Below are positions 36,201 through 46,539 of a stretch of DNA of 64,000 bases, in pieces. The notes beneath the pieces are model-generated. The model was not told the origin of the DNA. It was given only the letters and a program-made list of their open reading frames with translations, and did not search any database. A program made the translations under genes and the position numbers. Each line of letters starts with the position of its first letter. The stretch's first letter is position 1. Source of the stretch: Monomorium pharaonis (taxonomy: Eukaryota > Arthropoda > Insecta > Hymenoptera > Formicidae); contig NC_050474.1 in assembly GCF_013373865.1 (NCBI RefSeq), forward strand, positions 18,767,116 through 18,831,115, read 5' to 3'.

Positions 36201-37597
36201 TATCTATTATCTTCCGGCGCTACCGGTATAACTAAACTCGGCGGTATGAAATCATCTTTCGCGAAACTGACGGGACTACCCGTATCTAACAAAGTGTCAA
36301 GCTTTAAATTAACTACACAATTATTGGCTTCGTCACTTATCTGATAGTCTACTTTCCTATGGAAATCTCCAACTTCTCCACTGGACACGCTGTTGACATC
36401 CGTCTTCTCCTCGGCCTCGTCCTTGTTCTTTCCGCTTTTCGCCTGCTCCTTCGAGGGACATTCCTTTGCCTTGTGTCCCGTTTGAAAGCACTTGAAACAC
36501 GTTCCCTTCTCTCGTTTCGGCATCGGGCACTTGACTGCTATGTGTCCTGCTTGATTACAATTGTAGCACTTCGGATCTGCTTTTCCTTCTGCGTCACCGT
36601 CGTTCTTCTTGCTCGAACTCGCCGCCTTGACCGTATGTTTATTAGTGGACGTCTTCTCCATTTTATGCGGAGTCTTGTGATCGGAGCTCAATGAAATATT
36701 TTCCATTGCTCGCAGTAAAGATTCTTTGTTAAGAAACCGTTGCATCATTGCATGATACTTGATTGATTTGACTGGGATACCTTCTATCAAGTAGTCCACT
36801 ATCTCGTCTTCACTTATCGGTACCTTATTTGCCAAAATAATCTTCTTATGGAAATAATCAGCGAACGTCTCGCTTGACTGCCACGTCCGCGCCTCGAATT
36901 CCTTCCTCAATGTCAACTTCTTTTCTCGTTGATCATACATGGCTTCCATGCGCACCAGTAATTCGTCGACTGACATGGAAAGATGTGCAGGCATTGAGTG
37001 AAACCATTCGGCTGCATCACCTGTTAATTTTGCTCCTAATAGCAATTTGGTCATGTTATCGTCTAGCTGATACATTTGCTTCACTAACATCAGCTGTTCC
37101 TTCCAACACTGAAAAAGGCCTTTTTTTCCATCAAATGGCGGTAACATTTCTTTCAAATTTGACAAGCTAACCTTAGATGTCATCAAATTTATACCGTTAC
37201 CTGGCGTCGTTTGCAACGTAGCACGCAAATGCTCATTTTCTCGTCGCATAAATTCTAATTCACGTAACATCAAATCTCGTTCTCTTCTCGCCAACTCAGC
37301 TTCTCGTGCTTCTCGGTTTCTATTTCTCGGTATCTCAGATTGAGGCTCAAACATCTGCTCATCCGGTTCGGTATCTCGGCCTGTCGTTACGTGCGCCGCC
37401 TCTCCGGAATCTGTTGCCGTCGTCCTCACATCGGTATCAATGTCGTCCATCCATTGACCGGAAGGATCTGCTTGATTCAGTCTCGAAATTAACTCAGCTT
37501 TGTTGCCGGCAGTGCTCAAATTCATTTGCTGCAGCTTATTCTTCAACGCCGCTACCGTGAACACATTCGGGTCCTTCATCTCGGTATCGTCGATCAC
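33248..37597 (-). CDS. Gag-Pol polyprotein of the Gypsy element (about 1449 codons)
   Basis: One frame encodes, in order: a SAP-like N-terminal motif (about residues 14-42), a charged coiled coil (93-125), a capsid-like region, two CCHC zinc knuckles (about 340-385; CYNCNQAGHIAVKC, CFKCFQTGHKAKEC), an aspartic protease (LLDTGSPVSF, about 435), reverse transcriptase with YMDD (about 750), RNase H, and integrase with an HHCC finger, a D-D-E triad (HIDHYG, ISDRGTAF, QVERVNR) and a GPY/F module near the C-terminus. The frame as given begins at GTG. The first in-frame ATG is at 37579, and an in-frame TGA lies at 37643-37645, so ATG 37579 is the likelier start unless a shift joins the upstream frame at 37733. 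No internal stop. Confidence 0.92.
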   Translation of the reverse strand: MIDDTEMKDPNVFTVAALKNKLQQMNLSTAGNKAELISRLNQADPSGQWMDDIDTDVRTTATDSGEAAHVTTGRDTEPDEQMFEPQSEIPRNRNREAREAELARRERDLMLRELEFMRRENEHLRATLQTTPGNGINLMTSKVSLSNLKEMLPPFDGKKGLFQCWKEQLMLVKQMYQLDDNMTKLLLGAKLTGDAAEWFHSMPAHLSMSVDELLVRMEAMYDQREKKLTLRKEFEARTWQSSETFADYFHKKIILANKVPISEDEIVDYLIEGIPVKSIKYHAMMQRFLNKESLLRAMENISLSSDHKTPHKMEKTSTNKHTVKAASSSKKNDGDAEGKADPKCYNCNQAGHIAVKCPMPKREKGTCFKCFQTGHKAKECPSKEQAKSGKNKDEAEEKTDVNSVSSGEVGDFHRKVDYQISDEANNCVVNLKLDTLLDTGSPVSFAKDDFIPPSLVIPVAPEDNRYRGINDSALEVKGRVTAQITLDDRVQKNVSLLIVPARSMKASVVIGRDVLKFFFEKGDSSDKALEDQVIKEILSIRVNEPRKDSCEALNINQDVSIEAQKAIKKLFIEEYVKPKRPEQPVVDAEIKLRLKDDKPFHFSLNRPSYAERKELRVLLDSLLAKGIIRPSESEYASPIVLVRKKTGDLRLCIDYRELNKALIKDNYPLPNIEDLIDSLCGKKYFTKLDLRNGFYHIRMSEESIKYTAFSTPFGQFEFMCMPFGLKVAPSRFQRYINQVLSELIRELKVVVYMDDILVISETIEQHIEILRRVFGLFIANRLELRIDKCAFLQTKVEFVGYLVTEAGISPTKEGVRSVQRIPVPRNIKEVHSFVALCSYFRKFIPAFSVIAKPLYDLLRKNASFAFEVRELQAFEELKNKLTQAPVLAIYNPNSETELHCDASIAGFGAVLAQRGSDKQFHPIFFFSRRTTEVESRYHSFELEMLAIIYALRRFKVYLSGIKFKIVTDCNALTLAIKKKDISPRISRWILELLNYDYVTEHRPGTKMGHVDALSRLPSEILVIEDNSFELNLALSQNRDNKTRELKEILQKSEDPYFELRNGIVFRKDNGELLFYVPSVMEAHVLHRYHDQMGHLAVEKTFDNVRKSYWFPKMRQKIKDHIANCLKCIAFSPFEGKKEGYLHCIPKGEMPFEIYHIDHYGPIDKDRLAKRYLLVVIDAFTKFVKLYPTKTTATQEVISHLLVHFSNFSRPRVIISDRGTAFSSSEFESFCNDSNIQHVRIATHSPKANGQVERVNRVLGPMISKLINNDEKVYWYKIISDIEFAINNTVHKATNETPSKLMFGVEQRGKVVDAIREYLDVTVNATENNRDLRQLRARAADRIKQSQKYNKEYFDKKRKPAHNYNIGDYVMIKNIETAKGASHKIIPKFKGPYEVARVLKNNRYVIKDISGHQMSQKPYEGTWEAVNMRPWIKGVNFEGEVGSGKAECSM

Positions 37598-38257
37598 ACA
37601 TCTGTTCCTTCTTATCCTGCGTAGCTGCTGCCCCAGCGGAACTCAAATTATCGACCTGGTTATTGACCGCGTTCAAAATCGAAATCAAATTATCGACCGC
37701 GTTATTGACCGTATTCTTATCAGCGCCACTCACTCGCTGAAACCTGCGTTGTTACCGACCGTCGCGCCGTTTCTTGTCGCTAACCTTCTACGACGCACAC
37801 ACTTGCAGCCTTGCCGCCAAATTTCTTCGATGCTTCTCGAACTTTTGTACTGCCGAACTTATTCGCACAGCCTTCTAATTCACACTTATGCGTATCTCTT
37901 CCTTCGAGTCTCGAGCCACTCGAATTCACACGCAGCAGAATCGTACGCGACGAATACGTCTCACTTATATCCTTCGCTTCGCTCGTCTTCCTCGTAACCG
38001 ATGTCCTTGACCCTCAATTACGATTTTTTCTTCGCCGTTCCTCAGACTTGTCCTCTTGCGGTTCCTGCTCTCGACCTTTCCCGAACTCCTCTCGGTTTTG
38101 TCGTTACTTAGCACGGTTGTCCGCGTCTCGGTATCTTCGGTATTCGGCACGCTTCTTCCTCGTTAATATCACACGGATATAAATCGCTACTGAGCCACCA
38201 AGCCACTCGAGTCAATTAATTAATGGATCTAACGAACTTAATCCCACTTCTGAAAGT
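37598..38257 (-). other. Untranslated leader of the Gypsy element
   Basis: 660 bp between the 5' LTR and gag. Positions 38240-38253 (AATCCCACTTCTGA on the plus strand) match the 3' end of eukaryotic tRNA-Leu over 14 bases, but the last bases next to the LTR do not pair with the CCA end. A 65-codon frame (37733-37536) begins MSGADKNTVNNAVDNL and overlaps the gag start in another frame. It may be an upstream ORF, or the true gag N-terminus displaced by a one-base change. Confidence 0.55.
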
Positions 38258-38495
38258 TGTAAGGGATAGGATAGTCGGATGGCTGGCACAAATAAAACAC
38301 GCACTTGGTTATGAATGTTTAATAAAAAAAATGATATCGCTGCGTCAGGACAAGTTTCCTGGCCGCAGGATCGTGGTAGACTGCGTGCACGGACGCGCTC
38401 GTTCGGCACCGAAAACAAACGAAAATCTATCGCCTCTCAGGGACGACTAACAATGGTAGCTTTACCACGTTCTTAAACCTATCTTACATACTACA
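38258..38495 (-). repeat. 5' LTR of the Gypsy element
   Basis: 238 bp, TGTAAGGG to ACTACA, followed by the CTAC duplication at 38496-38499. It matches the other LTR base for base on reading. It should contain the element promoter, which would fire leftward into gag-pol. A copy of the same promoter in the 3' LTR points toward gene K, whose ATG lies about 120 bp beyond it. Confidence 0.92.
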
Positions 38496-38499
38496 CTAC

Positions 38500-38607
38500 T
38501 GGCTTGCTAATGGATGAAGGCAGTCAGTGCGTATCCACAGAATGGCACATACAGCGCCGCCATGAAAATGTTTTGAAACGGTACTTACTTTACAAACACC
38601 CTTCGTA
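38500..38607. mobile_element. Right half of the interrupted hairpin element
   Basis: Reverse complement partner of 32907-33021; ends CTTTACAAACACCCTTCGTA. Beyond it, 38611 onward resumes the receptor 5' block (GCTAATTGACGCAAACGAG). Confidence 0.8.
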
Positions 38608-38791
38608 TTTTTTTGCTAATTGACGCAAACGAGTACTGATTACATTAAACTTCTCGGTAAACAGGATATTTTATAGATAAGATAGTTCTTCTGAACACTT
38701 TAACAAGCGCACGCTGTAAATTCTGCTTGATACTGCATATAAAGATTGTACAATAGAAAGATCAGAAAGTCATGCATGGCATACGCGCGCT

Positions 38792-38834
<43 letters not shown>

Positions 38835-40150
38835 CGCGGGCGCAAACGCATGCGTACAAAATAAATATGCGTATATATGTAAACTTGACTCCAGCCTGCG
38901 ATCTCTAGACATTGTCACGTACTAACTCAGGGTGTCACCACCCTAGTCGCCTAACAAAAAAAGCAACTACAAAAAGCGATAGCTGTCGTTATGACTTTTG
39001 TCGCGACGTGTGGGTACATCACACTAACGTCTATAATCCTTTTGCGACGGTCTTATTTCATAGCAGCATTATGCTATGAACGAACCTATCAATCCGTTTT
39101 ATCTTAAATCCACCAACGAAGAAATTATTTACCGCGGTCATCAACACACAAAAAATGGATCTTGCAACAAATAAATTTTATTCTTCAACATTATATGCTT
39201 TGATATGACCGTTAAATGCTGTCCTCAATTAGAGATGTTCTTTTGGATATAATAAATAGATTTGTATAAAGCATATGTAATTCTTAAGATAAATATACAC
39301 CACTGTGTGGCGTGTTTCTCGTGAACAAAATGCACTTTCTGGATAAATAAAACCGACTAACTAACAGCGTGGAAAGAACTAGGATTTCGCCATCAACATA
39401 TAGTCCTAGACTGAAACATGTCAATCTATAAAAGTAACCGAGAAAAATGAGGACAGCGTTGTGAAAACCTTAATTTTAAAAAAACAGTATGTTTAAATTA
39501 AATTAAACTTATTTTGGTTAATGTTGATATAAAATATTATGAAGAGAAAAATTACATTTAATGTAAGTATATTCAGTGTTAAACTAATGTAATTTTATTG
39601 TTTAATTAAATCAAAATTTGTTTCAATTTATAAAATTTTAATTTTACTGTACGAATAATTTAATCTTTATTACAAAATATTTATTTTCAATACTACATAT
39701 TTTAGATATAAAATATTCTTGAATAGAAGCATTTTTTTGCACAGTTTTAAAAATACATTCTTCGTGCGTTTATAAATTGGAATATGTCGCCTTCAAGAGC
39801 AAAAATCTACAACATTAAATCGCATTAACTGTATTATTAAAAATTTATTTCTTATATACAATAGTTTAAATATTTATTTACATGACAATAAATTAAATAT
39901 TTAGATTATTTTATATCGTATGTCTACTAAGATTTTTTACATAAATAAGATTTTTACATAAATCAGTAAACGTTCTTTTAATTTAGTACAAAGAAAAATT
40001 TGTCGTGATTTCTTTTATATAAGACAATACACGTTTATTAATACGAAGTATATGTATTGAAAATAAACAAAATATTACAACTATATATAAATACTACAAC
40101 TTCTTTTAATAGATAATATTTATATATGTATACTATTAATAAACTACCAG
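38608..40150. promoter_or_regulatory. Displaced 5' block of gene K and spacer
   Basis: 38611-38938 is the conserved receptor 5' block with a CA tract at 38793-38833, now about 5.7 kb from the gene K start codon. 38950-39420 is spacer matching 336-795, with the empty hairpin site GACTGAAA at 39409-39416. 39690-39805 is a truncated relic matching the 3' part of the exon 1 relics; its 5' part has been deleted (junction near 39806). The rest is the 3' flank of gene L. Confidence 0.55.
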
Positions 40151-42278
40151 TTACGTTCTGTTTTCGTTTAGATCTTTGGGTTCAGAAGCAAATTGAATAA
40201 AGATTATCAAATATGTGAAGATTACTCCGACAAACTGAAAAATAAATATATTTTAATTAATTGCTTTGAGATCTATTTAAATCACAATTCGGAAGTAGGT
40301 AATTTTACATAAAATGATATAAGTAAATGATATAAGTAAATATTATACTCACACCACAGAACAGATTATTGTTCATTTCAAAGAAATCGCAGGCCTTAAA
40401 CAATACTCGACGATGTTGCAGTTGAATCAAAAAGCCATTAATTTCGGTATTGACATGGTCTTGAGTCATAATTTTACACAAAAGATTTTCCATGATAACG
40501 TAATTCCAATCGTGACTGTTACTCTGATTAAAATTTCGCCCGCTGTCCGCATCTTCCAATGACAGTCGTACTTCTAAACTCGATTTATTCCTTGTATCGT
40601 TCAGTTTGTCAAAATTCATAGATTGATATTTCAATGCAATTGCACACATAATTATCTTGGTTTTGTCAAATTCTTGACGCGCGAGTTTGCAAATCCAACA
40701 AATTAGTCCAAATTGCATGGTGTACACAACAGAAATCGGAAATATGGAATGTAACAATGCACTCACATAAAATTCATTTGTGAAATATACGTAGCCATAG
40801 CATAGTCCGGCCGTTGCAATAGCGAAGCAATTTGCCGAACAGAGAAGAAAATAAAGACTATGAATATTGTTTATCACCATAACTAGATCACAAATATCTG
40901 CATAACAAAATTCTAAATTAATTATTTAGAATAACAGACCATCTCGTGATGTCAATAACGTTGACATATATTATCAAGATCATCATCCTGAGTGATGTTA
41001 TAAAAATTTTACTTGGCGCTCGTTATTTGTTAAAAAGTTATAAACAAAAAAAAGTTTAATGCAGGGAGGGGGGGACCTTTGCCCTCCTCTCCCGTACCTG
41101 CCCTTACGATATGGGTGCCCTGAATAGAAGTGTGCAAAAGTACGGTGCGTACTTTGTTGATGATAAATTACGACATAGTTATCTCTCAATAAAATAAGCA
41201 CCTACTTTTGTGCATTTCTATCCAGGGCCGACGGGATGAGTGCGGGAAGTTGCCAAAGGATGCACCTCCGTGCACCCCCTACGTGCGCGCGTGGTTCGAA
41301 ATAATTACCGAAAATATATATCAAGAAAATTACATCAAATTTTTCCAACTTTCGTTTACAAATTTTTAACAAAGAAACGAGCGCCAAGTAAAACATTTAT
41401 AACATTACTCAGGCTGATGATCTAATATATCAAGATCACTGTCATCAGGAGGTGGTTTGTTATCATAATTACGAATTCTAAATCACATCTCAACATTACT
41501 ACAATTTCTTTGTAGATTGTATTAAACTGTGCCTCGCGCCACATGAACTTACATTATCTAATTACAAAACAATAAATAATATTTGCCAAAACTTACCATT
41601 ATGCAATTCTCTGATGCGTCTAATCTTGAGCGCAATCAATGGTGCATCAGATAGCTTATCCAAATGGCCAAACATTTTATTTACCGTTTGATATCTGTAA
41701 TACATTACATAGACAACAACACCAAAGAAGAAGCTGTAGATGGTCGACTGTGCCATCATGTAATAAGAAGAAAGACTCTCTATCACTCTATCGCCATATG
41801 AACTCATAAAGTCACATAAGGAGAACACCATCGGGATCAAAGGGCAACACACAAAAGTCATAAGAATCGCTACTGCTTTCATGATTTTTACTGGTTGATC
41901 ATTCATATGTGTTTCTTTCCTGATCTTTCGATCGAGCTCCTTCATTTTATCCATCAGCTCTGACCACGTGTCATACTGCCTGATTCCGTGATAAATGTAA
42001 TAATATGCCGCCACGAAGTATGTCATCTCCACTATAACCCAGCCAAAGTGTATTATTGTATTCATGGATAAAGTCAAAACATTCTCACGGATGAAAATTG
42101 TTAGGAACACTGTACACATAACCAGGTGTATGATACGTATGACTATCGTCACAAACTTTGGACACTTTAGCGGATGTGCAATCCCCACGCCCATTAACCA
42201 AGACGTGTAAGATATTGGACGCAAGGTGTGCTCTATCGATGGAAAGTTGTCGTGTTTTGTCACGTGAATGTCTTCCAT
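40151..42278 (-). CDS. Gustatory-receptor-like gene L (three exons, 436 aa)
   Basis: Exons: 42278-41597, 40897-40353 and 40234-40151 (1311 nt, open). Starts MEDIHVTKHDN. Exon 3 reads FVGVIFTYLIIFIQF with a 12-residue tail. Intron 1 is 699 bp, against about 140-150 in the paralogs, because of the inserted element at 40919-41473. Splice donor and acceptor are unchanged, so the gene could still be expressed. Exon 2 is the longest in the array, with extra residues between helices 5 and 6. Confidence 0.86.
40919..41473. mobile_element. Inverted-repeat element in intron 1 of gene L
   Basis: The ends form an imperfect inverted repeat for well over 100 bp: TAATTATTTAGAATAACAGA on the left and, in reverse complement on the right, TAATTATGATAACAAACC. 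The inner arms include TTTTACTTGGCGCTCGTT, present in both orientations (about 41022-41038 and 41378-41395). The flanking repeat AATTCTAAAT (40909-40918 and 41474-41483) is single in the same intron of other members, giving a target duplication of about 9-10 bp. The middle is GC-richer with no transposase. A duplication of this size suggests Mutator-like or a related group, unproven. Confidence 0.78.
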
Positions 42279-44218
42279 TTCTGTTAACTTCTTGCTAATC
42301 GACGTTTTGCGAACGTGTGCTGATTACATTAAAACCCTTCGGTAAACGATACGAAATATTTTGTAGGCAAGATAGTAAAATTTTTCTGAACAAACGCACG
42401 CCTTGACTTCTGCCTGATACTGCATGTAATAGTTGTACAATAAAGAGATCAGAAGACATGCGCCTACGCACGTGCGCATCCATTCATAATTAAAAAGGCC
42501 ATGTAAACGCGACAAGTGCGCCTTTGATCGTGATGTATTGTTGCCGTTTTTTTTTTTGCGATGCTGGTATGTTCTCTCGATGCGCTTACTTCGTGTTACG
42601 AGAGTACCTGTCACTGCGATTGAATTTTAATACCTGTCAAATTTCTATAGATAGTTATTTATACAATTATTGTTGTAGTTTATTTTTAAAAAGTAAAAAA
42701 TAAAAAGTCAGATAGCGAGCGCGAACCGCATCTGTGGTGTCTCGTGTGTACAAAATTATGCGTATATAAGTAATTGTCATCCCAGCATTGACTAACAGAT
42801 TAATCTGTGACCCCAAGCTGTGGCCTCTAGGCGTTGTGACGTAGACGGAAATAAAGAATATTCTTTTTTTGATGTCCACGGCTGCTCATACAATTAAATT
42901 AAATTATCAATCAATTATAAATACTTATTTATAACTGTACCGTATTGTCACTACACTTTCACTTTCTATTTACGTTATTAATACATGACTTTGTTTGTCG
43001 AGCCAACGGCATCGACATCCTTACATTTCGAGATCGAATTCTGTTTAATTAGAAGATTCCCGAAGATCCCTGGAATTTCACTTATCGCTCCGCAAATTGC
43101 CCGGCTACGAACCTTTGAAGAAAGTGACGAATACTCACTTCAGTCTCGTACACTCACTAGTACGGAGTGCCATCTCCCAAATCAAAGAGACATTCAATAA
43201 TGTACAAGTCATAAATCGGGAATATCGAACCAATTACATAATCAACCACGCTCGCTCTCCAGATGAAACACAATCCGATATAATCTGAAGCCTGTCTCGC
43301 GTCGACCGTGAAAAGGTCCGGAATCTACACGCGATTATCTCCAACGCGTACGTACAAACAGAACGAATGTGCGTATATACGTAAACGTGACTCCAGGCTG
43401 CGGTTGGACGTGAACAGGGCTGATTACATTATACTTTCTCACATAAAATATTTTGTAGCAAAAATAGTTAAGTTCTTCTGGAAGCAAAACACTTCTACAA
43501 GCGCGTGCCGTAAATTCTCTCTGACACTTTATGTAACAAGGAATAACGTATTACTTTTGCAATTTTACAATGTTAAATCGCTTGCCATTAATTTTCTCTC
43601 TTCATAAACGTGATATAGTTTAAATATAATTTAAATAAATCTAATAAAATTAATTAATTAAATTCCCTGAGTAAATAAAGCAAGATAATGATTAATGAGT
43701 TGGTTAAAAAGATTGCAAAAGTAAAACTAAATTTATTCTTAAATTGATATACGTACTGCATTACTGTTTTATTAAAAAATGTTTTTTTTATATACAATAA
43801 TTTAAATGTTTATTTATATACAATAAATTAAATATTCAAATTATTTTGTATCGTATGTCTATTAAGATTTCTTACATAAATCAGTGACCATTCTTTTAAT
43901 TTAATGGAAATAAAAACTGTCTTGGTTTCTTTTGTGGACTTTCTCCATTGCCTCACGGAAGAGGAAATCTATACCTTCACTGTCGCACATGATATACGTA
44001 TTACCACCGCGCTACCGCGCATCATCACCATGTAGCTTGCTCACGTCGCGTATGCCGCTTTCTCTCCCTATCAATAGAATAGGGTTACTTTACAATGCTA
44101 TAATTTTACTAAACGTCACAGTGCAATACCCGAGACCATGGCAATGTAGAATTTCGACTGTATACTATTAATAAACTACCAGTACAAGTTGCACTCTCTT
44201 CTCGTTTAGATCTTCGAG
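42279..44218. other. Mosaic spacer upstream of gene L
   Basis: 42294-42480 is the gene-proximal part of the 5' block. About 42488-42750 is unique sequence inserted into it (poly-T near 42548), after which the block resumes (TGACCCCAAGCTGTGGCCTC). 42970-43340 is another unique stretch with no recognised protein. From 43345 a second copy of the distal 5' block is fused to relic-exon flank. 43932-44165 matches 28848-29036. No gene called. Confidence 0.4.
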
Positions 44219-45726
44219 TTATTTAGTAAATTGAATGAAGATTGTTAAATAAGTAAAGCTCACTCCGACAAACTGAAAAATTAGTTCATTTCATTTAATT
44301 GCTTTGAAACTTATTCACATTGCAAATCAAAAATAATTAATTTTATATAAATTGTGTAGCGTAAGTAAATATTGTACTCACATTACAGAACAGATTATTG
44401 TTCATTTCGAAGAAATCACAGGCTGTAAATGATACACGACGATGTTGCAGTTGATTCAAAAAGTTATTAATTTCGTTATTAACATGGTCCGGGTCCATAA
44501 TTTTACGTAAGAGATTTTCCGTAACAACGCAATTCCAATCGTGACTATCACTCCAATTAGAATTTTGCCCGCTGTCCGCGTCTTCCAATGACAGTCGTAT
44601 TTCTAAACTCGATTGATTCCTTGTACCGTTCAATTTATCAAACTTCATAGATTGGCATTTCAATGCAATTGCGCACATAATTATCTTGGTTTTCTCGAAT
44701 TCTTGATGCACGAGTGCGCAAATCCAACAAATCAGACCAAAGTATATGCTGTACATAATCGAAATTATGTAAAATATCAGCATACCCTTATAGTTGTCGA
44801 CTACAATAGCATGGTACAGGGTGGTCGTGACCATAAAGAAGCAATTTGCCGAGCAGAGAAGAAGATAAAGACCGTGAATATTGTTTATCATAACAACTAG
44901 ATCACAAATATCTGCATAAGAGAAATCAATAAGATTTCAATATTACCATAATTTCTTCATAGACTGTATTAAATTGTATCTCACATCACATAAATTTACA
45001 TTATCCAATTGTAATACAAAAAAATATTCGCGAAAGCTTACCATTATGCATTTCTCTAATGCGTCTGATCTTGAGCGCAATCAACGGCGCATCCGATAGT
45101 TTATCCAAATTACCAATTAACTTATTTATCGTTTGATATCTGTAATACAGCACATAAACGACAACATCGAAGATGAAGCTGTTGATTAACGATCGTGCCA
45201 TCATGTAATAAAACACCAATTCGGTCATGGCAGTGTTATATGAATGCATAAAGTCATACAGGGCGTGCACAATCATGAACAAAGGGCAACACGTAAAAGT
45301 TATAAGAATCGCTATTGCTTCCATGTGCCTTACTGGGTGGTCATTCATATACGTTTCTCTCCTGATCTTTCGATCGAGCTCCTTCATTTTGTCCATCAGC
45401 TCCGACCATTCATACTGGCTGATTCCGTGATAAACGGAGTAATATGTCGAGACAACGTATACCGTATTATCCATGACGAAGAAGAATTTGTTTATTGACA
45501 CACCCGATGTAAAATTTGCAAAATTCGAAACGTATTCTAAGTGTTTTATTAGAATCACTGTACACATGACCAGGTGAATGATACGTATGACTATCGTCAC
45601 AAAATTTGGACACTTTAGCGGACGTGCAACGCCGACGCCCATCAACCATGACGTGTAAGATATTGGACGTAAGGTACGCTCTATCGACGGCGAGTTGTTG
45701 TGTACCGGCAAATGAATCTCCTTCAT
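44219..45726 (-). CDS. Gustatory-receptor-like gene M (three exons, 422 aa)
   Basis: Exons: 45726-45042, 44911-44382 and 44272-44219 (1269 nt, open). Starts MKEIHLPVHNN. Exon 3 reads FVGVSFTYLTIFIQFTK. It is the intact sister of pseudogene J: both have the SSFVN/SNFAN-type loop after helix 1 and the KKF/NKFFFVMD segment. It is the rightmost member, so the array ends here in this window. The 5' block at 45747-46045 has a GCAC-rich tract. Confidence 0.87.
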
Positions 45727-46539
45727 TTTTGCCTATTACTTTCTTGCTAATCGACGTTTTGCAAACTACATTACATTAAAACTTCTCGGTAAACAATATT
45801 TCGTAAACAAAATAATCAAATTTATCTGAACAAACGCACTCTTTGACTTCTGCTTCATACTGTATGTAACAGTTGTACAAAAGAGAGATCAGAAGCCATG
45901 CGCGCACGCACACGCGCATATACGTACACGCACGCATGCACGCACGCACGCACGCATATATACTAAATAAATATACGTACATATGTAAACGTGATCCCAG
46001 CACTGACTAATAGATTAATCTGTGACCCCAGGCTATGGCCTTTGGGCGTTGTCACGTAGACGGAAAAAACGGATATTCTTCTTTTGATAATTTGTTTTTT
46101 GTCGACACATAATCTTGAAATTATAGAGAGTTAAACGGGTATAATTTGCATTAACGGATATTTATTAGCATGAAGAAGTTTTATGTTGTTCCACCAAGAA
46201 GAATATAGTCTCATTATTAAAGAATAATTTTGTAAAATAATATTTAAAAAATATTCAATAGAAAATAATAGTATTTTCGAAATAAAAATTATTTTTTAAA
46301 AATAAGATTATATTATTTTAATTTGATAATATGTTAATTTAATTATATTATATTAATTTGATAATATTCTTAGAGAAAGAGCTACTCATATGATTAAATT
46401 AAATTAGGAGTATTTACAATTTCTTGTTGTTTTAAAAATTAAAATATTAACCGATTAATAAATTTATTAATAATATTTTACTAATTCTATCAAAAACTGT
46501 GAAATATTTATATTTATTTATAAAATTATTATTTAACTA
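45727..46539. promoter_or_regulatory. 5' block of gene M and array edge
   Basis: 45747-46045 is the 5' block (GTATGTAACAGTTGTACAAA near 45861). 46078-46410 matches 28236-28545. Similarity to the array fades by about 46420, which marks its right edge. Confidence 0.5.

Larger units (their letters stand above)
33022..38495 (-). mobile_element. Intact Ty3/Gypsy LTR retrotransposon, 5474 bp
   Basis: Two identical 238-bp LTRs (33022-33259 and 38258-38495) bounded by the 4-bp duplication CTAC (33018-33021 and 38496-38499) enclose one long gag-pol frame on the minus strand. A tRNA-Leu-like primer site follows the 5' LTR, and a purine run (AGGAAAGG in element orientation, about 33264-33271) precedes the 3' LTR. 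There is no room for an env gene. Identical LTRs and an open frame indicate a recent insertion. The tRNA-Leu-like primer suggests an mdg3-like lineage; this is inference and would need a reverse-transcriptase tree. Confidence 0.93.

Noticed and set aside
34845..38182. Plus-strand ORFs of 80-165 codons inside the Gypsy element
   Set aside because: They are antisense shadows of gag-pol and its leader, with no recognisable domain.
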